Shown in pieces: positions 1 through 11,565 of a DNA stretch of 64,000 bases. The notes under the pieces were generated by a model. The model had not been told where the DNA came from. It saw only the letters and a list, made by a program, of their open reading frames with translations, and searched no databases. Origin of the DNA: Liopterus haemorrhoidalis (lineage: Eukaryota > Arthropoda > Insecta > Coleoptera > Dytiscidae); the NCBI GenBank assembly GCA_963971575.1, contig OZ020611.1, positions 239,840,654 through 239,904,653 on the forward strand, given 5' to 3'. The position numbers and the translations under genes were made by a program. The stretch's first letter is position 1, and the number at the start of each line of letters is the position of its first letter.

Positions 1-1298
1 GAAATTTTATATTTAGTGGATCGATTAAAAAAAAAAGTAAGCCGTATATAGAAAAAATGTTTATTAATTATTAAAATACACTTTTTGGGGATTTATTTCT
101 TAAAAATAATATCGTCTAAATGTAGACCCTCGCGTTCTCGGCACTCATTTAATCGAACAGTAAAATTACTTATGACGTCTCGGCAGGTGGACTCAGGGAT
201 GGCTGCCATTTCGTGACGGATATTTTCTTTCAAATGCGTCAGTGAAGTCGGTTTATTGGCGTAAATTTTAGATTTAAGATAACCCCATAGGAAAAAGTCC
301 ATAGGGGTTAAATCTGGACTGCGTGGAGGCCAATTTATGTCACCTCTCCGGGAGATCAATTTGCCTGAGAAAATTTCACGAACACGTGGCAGAGACATAT
401 TGGACGTGTGTGAAGTTGCTCCGTCCTGTTGGAACCATGTTCTTTGGTTATAGCCAGGAAAGTTTTGCAGTTCAGGTACCAAGAAGTTGTCTAAAATCTC
501 CACATAACGCTCTGAATTCACTGTAACTGCACGCCCCCTTTCGTCTTCAAAAAAGTAAGGGCCGATAATTCTTCGCGCCGACATCGCAGCCCATACGGTC
601 ACTTTAGGCGAATGTAGGGGTTTCTGATGTTTGCGTTTCGGATTCGTTGCACTCCAGTAGCGGCAGTTCTGATTATTTACGTGGCCATTAAGATGAAAAT
701 GAGCTTCATCCGAAAACAAAATGTTGGTAAACGTTGAAAATCGCTCAATCACCTGATTTACGAAATTAAGCCTCTGACTGGCATCTTGGGGCTTTAATTC
801 TTGCACCAATTGAATTTTGTAGGGGTGCAGCTTTAGGTCTTTGTGCATAATGCGATGTAATGATGATCTATGCACATTTAAAGCACTTACGCGCTTCCGA
901 ATTGAAAGGTTCGGGTCGTCACGAACAGACTGATTAACATTCTCCACGTTTTCTACCGTTCTTGATGACCTAGGTCGCCCGGATTTTGATTTATCCAGCG
1001 TTGTACCAGTCTCTTCAAACTTTTTAACCCAATGTCGAATGAGAGGAATGCTTTGCGCATCATTTAAGTGGCGAAAATCTCGAATACTGCAGAATTTTCT
1101 ACGCGCTACAGTCGCCGAATCACCGTTTTTGTAAAACTCTCGCACGCATAACGCGCGGTCTGCTCCCGAGAAACGCTCCATAGCGACTGAATTCCCAAGA
1201 TCCAGGCTACCGATTGACATAACCCCCGCGCCCCTCGGATACGTTGCGTTCACGCAGTAAGCTAAATAAATATAAAATTTCGTTTGAGACACCTTGTA
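1..1298 (-). mobile_element. mariner-like DNA transposon of the DD41D type, nearly complete
   Basis: The element contains one long transposase frame and ends on the right in an inverted repeat (about 1267-1298) whose inner part, GAAATTTTATATTTA, is repeated in inverse orientation at the very first bases of the window. The outer part of the left repeat is therefore cut off by the window edge. The right repeat reads outward to CAAGGTGTCTC preceded by TA, which fits TA target choice of the Tc1/mariner superfamily. The family assignment rests on the transposase motifs. Confidence 0.85.
93..1220 (-). CDS. DD41D mariner-like transposase, apparently intact
   Basis: This is a cut-and-paste transposase that would bind its terminal repeats and move the element into TA sites. 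The frame is open over 375 codons from ATG at 1220; it extends upstream only through a GTG inside the terminal repeat, so that start is rejected. A second ATG at 1181 (M-E-R-F-S-G-A-D) matches where relatives start and is equally possible. Order: N-terminal helix-turn-helix region (about residues 15-150, with G-R-P-R linker), then the DDE core with FSDEAHF (D171), FQQDGATSH (D266) and PRSPDLTPMDFFLWG (D308). There are 41 residues between the last two Asp, the DD41D spacing known for rosa-like elements. No internal stop or frameshift is present, unlike every other transposase here, so the copy looks young. Activity is not demonstrated. Confidence 0.85.
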   Translation of the reverse strand: MSIGSLDLGNSVAMERFSGADRALCVREFYKNGDSATVARRKFCSIRDFRHLNDAQSIPLIRHWVKKFEETGTTLDKSKSGRPRSSRTVENVENVNQSVRDDPNLSIRKRVSALNVHRSSLHRIMHKDLKLHPYKIQLVQELKPQDASQRLNFVNQVIERFSTFTNILFSDEAHFHLNGHVNNQNCRYWSATNPKRKHQKPLHSPKVTVWAAMSARRIIGPYFFEDERGRAVTVNSERYVEILDNFLVPELQNFPGYNQRTWFQQDGATSHTSNMSLPRVREIFSGKLISRRGDINWPPRSPDLTPMDFFLWGYLKSKIYANKPTSLTHLKENIRHEMAAIPESTCRDVISNFTVRLNECREREGLHLDDIIFKK

Positions 1299-1710
1299 CT
1301 TAACTCACATTTAGAAAAAATTGCACTTGAACCACTTTACTTCTAACCCCCTTAATTGTGATTGATTTTTGGTTATATCTTTATAGACCTCCTCATATTG
1401 GGTTAAACATTTAATAATATCTCGCTAGATTCGGAGAGCTCGTTCAACATTCGGGTCATTTTTATGGAACCATGTGAATTTATTAAATATGACTTTTAAA
1501 TTTTTAGGTAGGTTTCATTGTATTAAGGTTAAATAGACGATATTTAAAGTGACGTCAGCAACACTAGCGCCAGTGTGCTTTAGTCAAACTAATCATAAAA
1601 ACACATCGCGTGATAAATATAAACAAATGTATATTTAATGAAAAAATAAATATTTTTTTAAAAATATTGAGTGGGGCATCAAATGAAACCTCTTAATACG
1701 TGGATAAACA
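1299..1710. other. no gene recognised
   Basis: AT-rich sequence between the DD41D element and a SINE. I see no coding frame, terminal repeat or RNA-like structure. Confidence 0.5.
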
Positions 1711-1721
1711 AGTGAATTTTT

Positions 1722-1872
1722 TTTTTTTTTTTTTAATTTAATGGCCTTTGCTACTGTGGCAATTAGCCAGGACAATTTTTATTTTGAGAAAATTTCCATG
1801 CCTGAACGGGATTCGAACCCGAGACCTTAGCAACGCAGAGCACATGTGTTACCACTACGCTACGCTGGTCGT
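1722..1872 (-). mobile_element. tRNA-derived SINE
   Basis: Read on the minus strand it starts with a tRNA-like head containing an A box (TAGCGTAGTGG) and a B box (GGGTTCGAATCCC). A tRNA-unrelated body follows, then an A-rich tail (the T run at 1717-1740 on the plus strand). An 11-bp direct repeat AGTGAATTTTT flanks it at 1711-1721 and 1873-1883, as expected of LINE-mediated insertion. A diverged second copy lies at 26704-26820. The head is not a functional tRNA gene: it lacks a closing acceptor stem and is fused to the SINE body. Confidence 0.85.
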
Positions 1873-1944
1873 AGTGAATTTTTGATTTGAAGTTATGTCA
1901 ATAAATTTTGTGCCCCACCTTATTTTCCCGAAAGATTAAACTTA

Positions 1945-2095
1945 TATTTTACCGACCGCCAACATATATAATTGAGGTATTGTGATCATACCGATTTTGA
2001 CATTTTGAGATTTCGATGGATCTCCACGAATTGAGGTCCCTACATATCGTTTTGAATATTTTTAGCATGATGTCTGTCGGTCTGTCTGTCAGTAA
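1945..2095 (+). repeat. terminal arm of a foldback family (ACCGACCGCC repeat), single arm
   Basis: About 150 bp starting TTTTACCGACCGCCAACATA and ending in GTCTGTCGGTCTGTCTGTC. The same arm occurs as an inverted pair at 42447-43041 and alone at 45460-45615 and 13891-13918. Here the opposite arm is not found. Confidence 0.7.
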
Positions 2096-2117
2096 TTTAA
2101 ATTTTTTATTTTTAACC

Positions 2118-2417
2118 TCAAAAATTAAAAATTTAAATTACTCCCTAATTATTGACTTAACAGCAAAAACTTATATAATAAATATTGTCAAGAATAAGAA
2201 GACAAATCTTTTATTTAAATGCATTTTTTGATTGGATTAATATTTGGAGAGTTATGGCGGAAAAACCCCAAAAATTAAATATTTAAATTACTTCCTTATT
2301 ATTGACTTAACAGCAAAAACTTAAATAACAAATATTGTCAAGAATAAGAAGGCAAATCTTTTATTTAAATGCATTTTTTTGATTGGATAAATATTTGGAG
2401 AGATATGGCGGAAAAAT
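2118..2417. repeat. tandem duplication, two units of about 150 bp
   Basis: The segment with GACTTAACAGCAAAAACTTA recurs at an offset of 150 bases (near 2154 and 2304), followed in both units by AAATATTGTCAAGAATAAGAA and GGAGAG-ATGGCGGAAAAA. Small differences separate the units. It directly follows the foldback arm at 1945-2095 and may be its interior. Confidence 0.75.
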
Positions 2418-2520
2418 CCCAAAAAATAAAAACTAAAAAAAATAATATCTCTTTGTATTATAAAACTTTTACTAAGGTGTGTAAAGGTTTCTCGCCTTAT
2501 TTTGATCTGTAGTATCACCC

Positions 2521-3671
2521 ATTAAAAAAGAAATAATAAGACCATTAACATCCTCTATATATATTTTTATATTATTATTTATTTATCATTTTCACAACTT
2601 TAATTTTCACCTAAAACCTCTTATTGAGGAACTTCTATCGATGGAAGATCAATTCTTTGTACCATTTTATAAGTTAATCAAAAAATAAATAAATAAAAAA
2701 ACGTACAAATTCAATTTTTTCAATTTTTCCGTCCTTTTTTGCCTGTTTTGGATGGTGTAAAACACGTTTCAGATTAATTAAATGATTTTATTTAACAAAG
2801 AGGACGACACTAATACCAAAATCTCCATTTTGATTTTGTTTGACAAATCACTTTTTGAATGATACCTCCTCAAATATTCAATTAAGGGGTGCTAACTACT
2901 CATCCGTTTTCAGTTTTAATATAAATATAAATAACTGCAATATTACTGAAACGCTCTGCAGTATTCAAAGGGTTAATGGTCATAACCCTTTATCCCCGTC
3001 CTGTGTACGGTATTATAATGATTATTAATTAGAATCAAATACCGTTAATGTGAGTTCGCTCTGTAAAAATGAATGCATCAATCAATGCCGGAGTAAATCA
3101 GCTCATTTACGTCAAGTGGGTGTTATTTAGTCATCTCTAATTTCACTTTCCCAAATGCAGACTAAACCGTTGTACGTTTTTATTGGGCCCACACTGTCTG
3201 ACCCATTTTAGAGGTTATATCACACGAATTTAATGACAGTATAGGCGGTTATGTCTTAAAATCTTGTTAACCTAAACCGATCTTAAACAGACAGACATTA
3301 ATCTGTTTTGACAGCTTTGTCAAACTTTAAGATTAATGGTTTTGTATTACAAATTGGTGGCTTCTGAAAAATATGTTTACATATCACATTTATGGTAACA
3401 TCGTACCATCAAATATAAGGTGACAAAATAATTTCGGGCGCTTTTAATCGTTGTTTTCTGATATCGTTTACGAAGAATATTAGTATGAATTAAGCTATAA
3501 TTCATTCCCAATGTTTCCTTTTCTAAGTAGGCCATAATATTTTTTGTAAGTTCGCCAAAATTGAAATTAAAAAAATAAGAACGTTGTTACATCAACTAAA
3601 TATATTGCTAGTGTTGCCGAATGAATATTTCTTACTTAATGTAACACGCATGATATTTTAGAATTGCTGTA
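2521..3671. other. no gene recognised
   Basis: AT-rich sequence without a convincing reading frame, terminal repeats or RNA signals. Confidence 0.45.
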
Positions 3672-3679
3672 ATCTAGTA

Positions 3680-3977
3680 CAGTGTTTCTCAACCGGTGGT
3701 CAACGGACCACTGGTGGTCCTCAGCAAAATTTTAGTGGTCTGCGAAAGGCTCGTAAATGATTATTTTTGAGCTTTTTGTTAATTTAATTATGATCTTTTG
3801 TTCATTTTCTGTGGTTTATGTTCAATTTTCAGTGATTTTTTATTACTGAGATGTTATATAGATGTAGAGTTTACATATACAATAAATTTGTTTAATAGTA
3901 CATTTATTTTTTGTGGTCCGCGGTAGAAAATTAAATATTTTACTGGTCCGTGGTACGTTTTCGGTTGAGAAACGCTG
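3680..3977. mobile_element. hAT-type MITE, 298 bp
   Basis: Non-coding element with terminal inverted repeats CAGTGTTTCTCAACCG and CAGCGTTTCTCAACCG. An exact 8-bp duplication ATCTAGTA flanks it (3672-3679, 3978-3985), diagnostic of hAT transposition. Confidence 0.92.
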
Positions 3978-4077
3978 ATCTAGTATGCAAGTAGTATAGT
4001 AGTATATGTTTAGTTATTTTTTATGGCTACCAATAAAACTGTCACCCTAACATGACTTACTCAGATGAGGAAAAACG

Positions 4078-5080
4078 GATGTGAAGTCTGAATTTTCACA
4101 CATTTCCGGATTTTGTAGGCATTTAATAAGTGTAAAAAGCTAACAAAATGCATCGATTTTTTCTGCATTTGCTTCGTATCTAAGTCTTTATTTTTTTCAA
4201 TTTCAACAAAATATTTCTCACTATTAACAATGTGTTAGTTGATTTATATTTCACTATACTATAAATGATTTATTCCTTTGATACATTAAAAACAAAAAAC
4301 TAAAATAATGCAAACAATAAGTTGAATCATGACGTATAGTAGTAGGTCGAGCTTTCACACATGAATACTACGCATTACATAACGTAGTTCAGCTAGCGTT
4401 TTAATTCGATTTTAAGCTGTTAAAAAATAATTATTATATTTTTAATTTTGAAAGAGGGCATACACTACCTTAGCCATAAAAATAAAAAATCTATAACATT
4501 AGCCAAGAATTAAAAAATAATTATTTTTGTCAAAAACTAATTTAAAAATTTTTAAAAAACTACTTAAAATTGCCCCTAAACTAAAACTCGAGCCTAAATT
4601 TACGTTTAAAGGGCTTTCTTTTTATACTAAACAAAAAAAAAAAAAAAAATTAAAAAACATATTTTTTTCAATGACAAATAATTCGATATTTTTCAAAAAA
4701 CTAATCTGGTCAAAAATCCCGTTTCCATCATTGTATATTATTGAGATTTTTAGAGCAATCCTTTTGGGAAAAAGGGTGCAGAACAAAAGTTTTTTGACAT
4801 ATTTTTTGACGAAAATACCTTAAAAAAAATATTTTTAATAAATAAAATGCTTGTTTGTGCACGCATTAAGAAGTTTCATTTGATAACCCACACAAATTTT
4901 TTTTTTTTATTTATTTATACATATTTGTTCATATTTATCTCGCGGTGTTTTTTTTTCTAACTATATTTCTATTTCTATTTTTTTATCTAAAATTTCCCTA
5001 AATGAGGGTCAAAGAGTTGTACAAGTATGCCAAATTTCAACTTTCTTTGTTCAGCTGTTTGGCTACAATTTCTATCGTAC

Positions 5081-5133
<53 letters not shown>

Positions 5134-5227
5134 GTCAGACAGACAGTCAGACAGACAGTCAGACAGACAGGCAGGCAGGCAGACAGACAGGCAGATGAGT
5201 CAGTGGTCGTACCTACAAAACCCTAAA
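4078..5227 (-). mobile_element. HINE-like (Helentron-associated) element, divergent subfamily
   Basis: On the minus strand it runs from a 5' end with AGGGTTTTGTAGGTA (near 5227) through a CAGA/GTCT microsatellite (5087-5190). It ends at a 3' palindrome GTGAA..TTTTCACAC next to the second subterminal repeat (4081-4120). The body is recognisably related to the common copies (e.g. 39130-40187) but differs throughout. It shares the TTAGCCATAA segment with 44628-44836 and 46645-47523, which defines a subfamily. Confidence 0.7.
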
Positions 5228-5320
5228 GATAGTAAACAGATTAGTAAGTAATATTTTTAAGTATCTAATGAAATACAAGGTTAAAATATCACGATTTCGT
5301 AGGTAACTAATATACTAGAG

Positions 5321-5751
5321 CAGGGATGAGCCACCCGCGGCCCGCGGGCCGCATGCTGCCCGGAGTACTTTTTCGTGCGGCCCGTCAAAGCTTTTGTCTG
5401 TCAAATTTCAAAAATGGCCATTAAATTACAGAAGATACATATATATTTTGAAGCATAAATAAGAGCAATATAGAGCAATTGGTTGCAAAGAAGCAATGCC
5501 AAACTTCTCATTAAAATTTGTTTATGATTTTTTCCCCATAATAATTATCTTTGACTGTTTTTTTATACCTAGCATTTCTATTATATGTTTTATTTGTGTA
5601 TTTTTTTAAAAATAATTTTGTTATTTTGTTAATAAATAGATAATTTGTGTTTATCATCTTGTGTTCATATTTTAATAAATTTCGTATGCGGCCCGCAGGA
5701 AATTTTTAAATTTCTAGTTGGCCCGTAGTAAAAAAAGGTTGCTCATCCCTG
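5321..5751. mobile_element. hAT-type MITE, 431 bp
   Basis: Terminal inverted repeats CAGGGATGAGC(C/A)ACC enclose a non-coding body with GC-rich CGGCCCGC motifs near both ends. The exact 8-bp duplication TACTAGAG lies at 5313-5320 and 5752-5759. Confidence 0.92.
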
Positions 5752-5833
5752 TACTAGAGGGTTGCCACATCTTCAACTTTGCAAGACTCCAGATTTTGAA
5801 GGCTGTTCCCCAGTTCCGAATGTAATCATTGAG

Positions 5834-5953
5834 TGAGTTCGGGAAGCAAGCTTGGAGTGTTCCGAGTCACTCTGTTTTACTCCAGACCGCTCGAGGAAAC
5901 GCGTTTAAGCCTTTTCTCGAACTCGGAGCACTCCGAGTTTACTTCCCGTACCC
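5834..5953. repeat. imperfect hairpin repeat
   Basis: Two arms of about 28 bases (CGGGAAG...GAGTGTTCCGAGT and ACTCGGAGCACTCCGAG...CTTCCCG) face each other around a ~55-base loop with roughly 80 percent matching bases. Possibly a small decayed MITE; no target duplication was found. Confidence 0.45.
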
Positions 5954-6487
5954 ACCTATTATATCTACAGATCCAGCGAAATGTAAAACATTTAATTTAA
6001 TTTTATATAATACTGTTCTTTTTTTTTGTTTGCTTAACAGGTGAGTTTTAGAATTTTATTTTCTATTTATTTTTCAATCAGGTGAGTTTTTAAATATTGC
6101 TTTGATATATGACAATTACAATAGACTTTTATGCCCAAGTGTTATTTTTTAAGTCACACTTAAATTGAAAACATTTCTATTTGTGTTTGTGTTGCATAAT
6201 TTTTGTTAAATAATGCTGCAAATAACCATAGGTAGTTATGACAAATTGCTGTTTGCACTTTTAGTAAATAAAATAGAAAACTCGTCAAATCGCGTGTGCA
6301 AACATGCAATGCGTTAAAACATATTTGCACAAGACATTTTTTCAACAGGTCACTACGCGCCAGTATACTCTTGTCATTTCAAGTCTTAACCTCGTTCTAC
6401 AAATTATTTCTTTCAAACAATTTTATCTCCTACGTAACATTTAAATACAACTCTTTAAAATTAATTTGAAATTAATTTTTAACTATA
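5954..6487. other. no gene recognised
   Basis: AT-rich, no convincing coding frame or repeat structure. Confidence 0.45.
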
Positions 6488-6834
6488 TACTGTATATAGT
6501 AGACCTCGTAAGAGGTACAATACTTCCTATTTAAATAGGCGTACGACGGTTGCCTCTTATATTTTGAGATCGCGCTAAACTAGTGCTGCCATCTGGCAAC
6601 TGATGCTTCTATCATAAAGTTTGACATTTTTGACGGTATACATACTCAGAACGTTTTGACGTACGAGAGCTATTTGTGTTGTTTACAGTAACTTGAAAAA
6701 ATTCATCTCGGCTAAAAATGGAATTAAATCGTGAACATTTTCGAGCGATTATTTTTTACAACTTTCGACGGGGATCCATGAAAGTCATGCAACAAGTCCA
6801 TGGAACCGTGTTTACTTGGTAACGAGAAATTTTT
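6488..6834 (+). pseudogene. mariner transposase, 5' end only, cut by element X
   Basis: An ATG at 6718 opens a frame reading M-E-L-N-R-E-H-F-R-A-I-I-F-Y-N-F-R-R-G, the typical start of mariner transposases that use a paired helix-turn-helix. The frame continues to T-V-F-T-W and then a one-base loss (W-Y-N-E expected) where element X begins near 6832. The upstream 230 bases probably include the mariner 5' untranslated region and terminal repeat (TAGTAGACCTCGTAAGAGGT near 6498). No catalytic domain remains here. The downstream part of the gene was not found after element X, so a deletion probably accompanied or followed insertion. Confidence 0.75.
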
Positions 6835-7552
6835 CTCCACGACCACTATAGAATTTACCAATTCTAAAACCAATATTGACTACAGAAAGTTAACATTCTA
6901 ACACAAGAGTTGGAATGTTATTCTTAAGCAATTATTTTCTTATGAATTTTGCGAATATTTCATTTAGTTACTAGTTATGGAATAAGTTTTCCATGCTTGT
7001 TGTCATTTGTTTTTGTTCACTATAAGGTTCACTATAATTACTCCGCGCTGAAAAGTAGTGCAAACGGTATCTATACGCGTAGGGATACATTAAAATCTAT
7101 GAAATGTTTTAAAATTAAATTAATGCAACATAACTTACTAAAAAGTATTAAAATAGTGGCCGATGTGCGGAAAATTAAACTAAATTTAACAAATAATAAA
7201 TAAAAAAATAAGTTTAATTGATTAATTTGTTATGCAATATAAATTATTTGTTAAGATAAAATGAGCAGTTAGTTAATAAAAATAGTGAAAATTTACAATG
7301 TTTTTTATTTCAACCATTATTAAATATACAACATTTTCACAAAGTTAATTTGTCGACATTAAATTATATTAAGATAAAATGTTGGTTAAAATAATTATTT
7401 GATAAATTTTCTTTTTGTTCTGGTGGTCGTGGAGAAAGTTGGGTCTGTGAATCGGTTGGAAGAGAAAATTCGATGCTCGTGGTTCCTCACGCACGTCTGA
7501 GGCTCGCGCTCGGAATGTTCCACTCGCATCGAATTTTCTCATTCCAACTTTG
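6832..7552 (+). mobile_element. element X, palindrome-ended non-coding repeat, copy 1
   Basis: One end starts TTTCTCCACGACCAC; the same motif occurs inverted near 7425-7440. The far end is a hairpin whose arms read GTTGGAA(T)GAGAAAATTCG and CGAATTTTCTCATTCCAAC around a loop of about 55 bases rich in CTCG. A second copy in the other orientation lies at 32060-33543. No coding frame was recognised. The class is not known to me. Confidence 0.65.
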
Positions 7553-9015
7553 TTATAGAATATACTATTATGTAGCTAGTTGGTATTTTATACTTGTTCT
7601 GGCAAGTATACTGACAATTTGTGCCTCCGGGCGAAAAGTGTCGTTGCTATCCCGTTTACTACAAAATGTGTAATGTATTAAGTGTAAATTAATTTTATCT
7701 TCTACAAAATTCTGCGTTTTGGTTTGAGGAACTCGAACACATTACAATATTTTAGTGTGTAAATTCACACTTCACATCAATTATTTTAAACTAATATTGA
7801 AATAATCAGATTACCATATATATTATCTGTCAAAATCAAATCTCAATATCCGAATTGATACATTAAATCCCTAACAACTATTAATCAATTTAGAAATCTC
7901 AAAATAAATCTCTAAATAATTTATTCGTGTTTCAAAAACGACAAGTCCCGCCCACCAACAAAATCGAAAATATATAAATCAATGCAATGGATTTAAATAA
8001 TATTAATTATTTAAATATAACATAAATTGTATTAATTTTATTATTCCATGGATATTTATGACTTAAATTAAGTCATGATTATTTATTAAATCATGTAATG
8101 ATAGTGATTTACAAAATATTTTGACAGAATTAAAAATTATTTATACCTGTCTGTGGGTTTTGGTAAAGTGATTTTTTTTTCTGTAACCTCATTGCAAAAA
8201 TTATGTATTTAGTTCATTGGTTTTGTTCAATTTTATTTATTACGCCATTTTGTTTTCCTTTTTGAGAAATTTAAATTAGTCAAAATGGCACTTCGAGAAA
8301 TTTACATCTTTAAATTTTACATAAAATCTTAAATTTTAAATAAAATTGTATCTGAATATATATTTTATTTTCTTAAAATAAAGTTAAATTCCGAAAATTA
8401 GTTAAAATACATACTTTAATTTGTTGTGATCATAAATAATATCTTTCAAGAAATGTCAAAAGGCAAAATAAACAACATAATTTGTTGCATTACTTTTTTA
8501 TGAACAATATATCATATTTAGTATGTCTGAGAAATGTTAATATAGTCTTAAACTAAAGGTTATGACCCAGGCATTTTACATAAGTGAATACAAAATTCTG
8601 CTTCCCGAATAATTCTCATAAAAAAAATGACATATTTTTTGTTTGAGTTCAGCAGTTTGCAAACAATAACCTAGCGTTTTTGTTTTACTGTTATGACGAT
8701 AAAAAAAAATACATTATTAAATATAAACAATTGAATGTAAATAATTTTATAATGACGTAGATTATTTTATGTTATTATTTTTTTGTCAGGAATATTTTCT
8801 AAGGTATGTAGAAAATTGTTTTTAATTTATCTGAAGTTCATGAAAATTTATTAGAACATAACTGACACCGAAGAATTCACTAGGAGTTTTGTAACGTAAA
8901 GTGCATAGTACATAGTGACCTAACGCCTCCAATAGCTTCACTTCAATAGATAATTAAAAAGCATGCAACAACTACCACAACGTTGAGAAATTAAAAGTTA
9001 AAATTGAAAAAAAAA
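7553..9015. other. no gene recognised
   Basis: AT-rich. The only structured item is an isolated HINE 3' palindrome at 7751-7785. Confidence 0.45.
7751..7785 (+). repeat. isolated HINE 3' terminus
   Basis: GTGTGTAAATTCACACTTCACATCAATT matches the 3' hairpin and tail of the HINE family; the subterminal repeat and body are missing. Confidence 0.55.
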
Positions 9016-9431
9016 GTTGTGAAGTGAATAATTTCACACATTTAAGGGTTAGGTAAATATTGAATAAGTCAGTGTTTCTTAAAGTATGGTCCGCGGACCC
9101 TTGGGGATTCCCGAGACTTCCTCAAGAGTGCATCCACGTGCATCCACGCATGAGGTTTCATTTGATAACCCACACAAAATTTTAAAAAAATATTTATTTT
9201 TCCATTAAATGCATATTTGTTTATATTTATCCCGCACTGTATTTTTTTGAACTCTCTATAGTTGTCCTATATGTGGGTCAAAAAGTTGTACAAGTATGCC
9301 AAATTTCAACTTTCTATGTTCAACCGTTTGGCTACAATTTCTACAGTACAGACAGACAGACAGACAAATAGACAGACACATGAGTGCGGTTATAAGGCTT
9401 TTTTGGTGGTCATACCTACAAAACCGTAAAA
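9016..9431 (-). mobile_element. decayed HINE with an inserted hAT MITE fragment
   Basis: A degenerate 3' palindrome (GTGAAGTGAATAATTTCACAC, from 9020) and a divergent-subfamily 5' half (9148-9431, with CAGA run and CATACCTACAAAACC) frame the region. Between them sits CAGTGTTTCTTAAAGTATGG (from 9070), the left end of an hAT MITE lacking its right end. The central part and tRNA-like module of the HINE are absent. Confidence 0.55.
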
Positions 9432-9486
9432 AGGTAATGAAAATATTAGTAAATAATATGGTTTTAAAAACCCTAAAAAGAGATTC

Positions 9487-10546
9487 ATTTTTAGGGTTTT
9501 GTAGGTATGACCAAAAAACCCTTATACCGTCATTTTGTCGTCTGTCTGTCTGTCTGTTCGGTAAAAATTGTAGCCAAACGGCTAAACCTACAGTTGAAAT
9601 TTGGCATGCTTATACAACTCTTTGACCCGCACATAGGAAAAATACTAAAACATCTAAAAAACATATCCACTAAAAATATAAACAAATATGTGCTCATCGA
9701 AAAAAAAATTTTTTTTTTTATAATTCTGAGTATGGTATCAAATAAAAGCCCTTGGTACGTGGAGTAACGATAAAATTTTTATTTTTGCAAAATAAATTAT
9801 TTTGTAGCGATTTTTGCGAAAATTGTGCAAAAAAATTTTTGTCCCACTCCCTGTAGCCCAGATGGTTTAAACTAAAAATCTGAAAAAATTCTAAGTAATG
9901 TACATTGCTGTGAACCGGAATAGTAGAACAGGAATTTTTGATCAGATTATGTTTTTGGAAAAAAACGCATTTTTTGTGATTTTTTGCTAATAATGTACAC
10001 AAGTTATAGCTTTATAACACGCTACATTGGAACGTGTATGCTGGTGTAGTGGTTTTGACACTGGCTTTTCACCCAAGTAACTCGATCCGAAAGGGATCGA
10101 ACCCTGCGAGAAGAGACAATATTATTTTTTGTTTTTTTTTTTTTTAATATTTATATTGTTTAAATTATTTTTTCAATATTCTAGTTATATTTTGGCAAAT
10201 GTTGCATTTAATTTTTAAAAGCGTAAATTTAATAACCAGTGGAAATTGTTTAAATTATAGTTTAATTCTGTTTCAATGTACACGAAATCAGAGGGGCGGA
10301 ACTTATAACAACCAATGGAAGCCATAGGCGCAATTTTTAAAATTCTTAATGAACCTTGCTATATAAAAAAAAATACTGCACATATTTAGAAACCTAAATA
10401 ATGGTATTAGGCGTTCGAATTAAAATTAACAAAAAAAATATTTTAATACAAAATTTGTTTTGGCATCCCAAATAATCATCATTCACTTACCAAATAGCTG
10501 CAAAACCCTGAAATGTGTAAAAATTCACACTTCACATCAATTTTTT
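9487..10546 (+). mobile_element. HINE-like element, full length
   Basis: 5' end TTTTTAGGGTTTTGTAGGTA, then (GTCT)n, a ~500-base body, a tRNA-like module near 10030-10110 (A box TGGTGTAGTGG, B box GGATCGAACCC), a T run, and a ~350-base distal body. The 3' end has the inverse subterminal repeat TACCTGCAAAACCCT-like sequence and the palindrome GTGTAAAAATTCACAC. No coding capacity. This architecture (subterminal inverted repeats, microsatellite core, 3' hairpin, T-rich target, no clear duplication) is that described for HINE/DINE-1-type Helentron derivatives; assignment is by architecture, not sequence match. Confidence 0.75.
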
Positions 10547-11208
10547 ATCAATCACGTGGTTATTTACCTCGGTTGACATCTCGGAAAATAATATCCACAA
10601 TTCGTGATAAAAAAAAACTCGACATTTTGTTTATATCCACGAAATTCTAAAATGTACGTTATGACCTAAATGGGTTAATAGTTTTTTTATTGTTACCTAC
10701 ACAAGTTTTATAAAAATCTTCCTAAAACTTTTATGCGTAATATTGCAAACAAACATTATTTTCTAAGAATCTTATTTTAAAATACCACGAAATATAATTA
10801 TAATAATTAGTATTATTTATTCAAATCCCAAAAAGAACAGTATTAGCACTTGTCAAAATATCTCAAATTACCATTCAGCCCACGCAGAATCACCTCTTAA
10901 TCAGTTGCCAACCTTGAGGTGTAAAAACCGCAGAACCTGGCCTAAATCACATTTAAATCACCACGAGACAAGATAGTAAACAAAAACAAAATACTAATTG
11001 TACCTTCTTAGGTTGGTAGCAATTAAAATGAGGATTTAATATAGGTTGATAACCAAAATTTTATTTAAATGCTATAAAAACTTAATGTGTACTTGAGTGT
11101 AAATATAAACAAATCATTAAAGCAATTTTTTTGGTTAATAATTGCAGATTAAACCAGTGGATAAGAAAATGTATTTAGGTTCACTGTGGGCGTTTTAACA
11201 TTCTACAC
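10547..11208. other. no gene recognised
   Basis: AT-rich sequence with no convincing frame, terminal repeat or RNA signal. Confidence 0.45.
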
Positions 11209-11531
11209 CAGGGGCCGACAACACAGTATGTAAGAAGAGCCAAAAGAATTTATGCGGCTCACCAATTAGAAAATATAATGTTACTTTTCTTATCTAGCGT
11301 TTCCTACACATTACTGCCGCGTTGCTTTAAGCTTCTTACAAACTAAACGTATTTATGTCAACGTAAAGACATGTAAACTAGTGTAAATAAGAACATAAAA
11401 TCGTTAAAAATAGAAATTTCTTAAATATGACCCTTAAAAAAATTTTGTTACTGAATGCATCCCGTGATGTAAAAATAAAAGAAATTATTACTGAATGCGG
11501 CCCGAGAGGTAAAAAAGGTTGCCGACCTCTG
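11209..11531. mobile_element. hAT-type MITE, about 323 bp
   Basis: Ends CAGGGGCCGACAAC and, inverted, CAGAGGTCGGCAACC. The 8 bases either side do not match, so the target duplication has decayed or one end is off. Confidence 0.7.
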
Positions 11532-11565
11532 CTATAAAGAAGGAGCGAACAAAAAAAAAAAAAAA

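Noticed and set aside
323..526. 67-residue plus-strand frame
   Set aside because: Antisense to the DD41D transposase; no independent support.
6949..7203. 84-residue plus-strand frame in element X
   Set aside because: Not preserved in copy 2 at 32165-32520, which has stops and indels; element X appears non-coding.
7473..7673. 66-residue plus-strand frame through the element X hairpin
   Set aside because: It covers a palindromic repeat end also present at 32060-32160 in other frames; no conserved protein.
10030..10110. tRNA gene
   Set aside because: A and B box-like motifs are present but lie inside every full HINE copy, without a proper acceptor stem; a transposon-borne tRNA-like module, not a tRNA gene.
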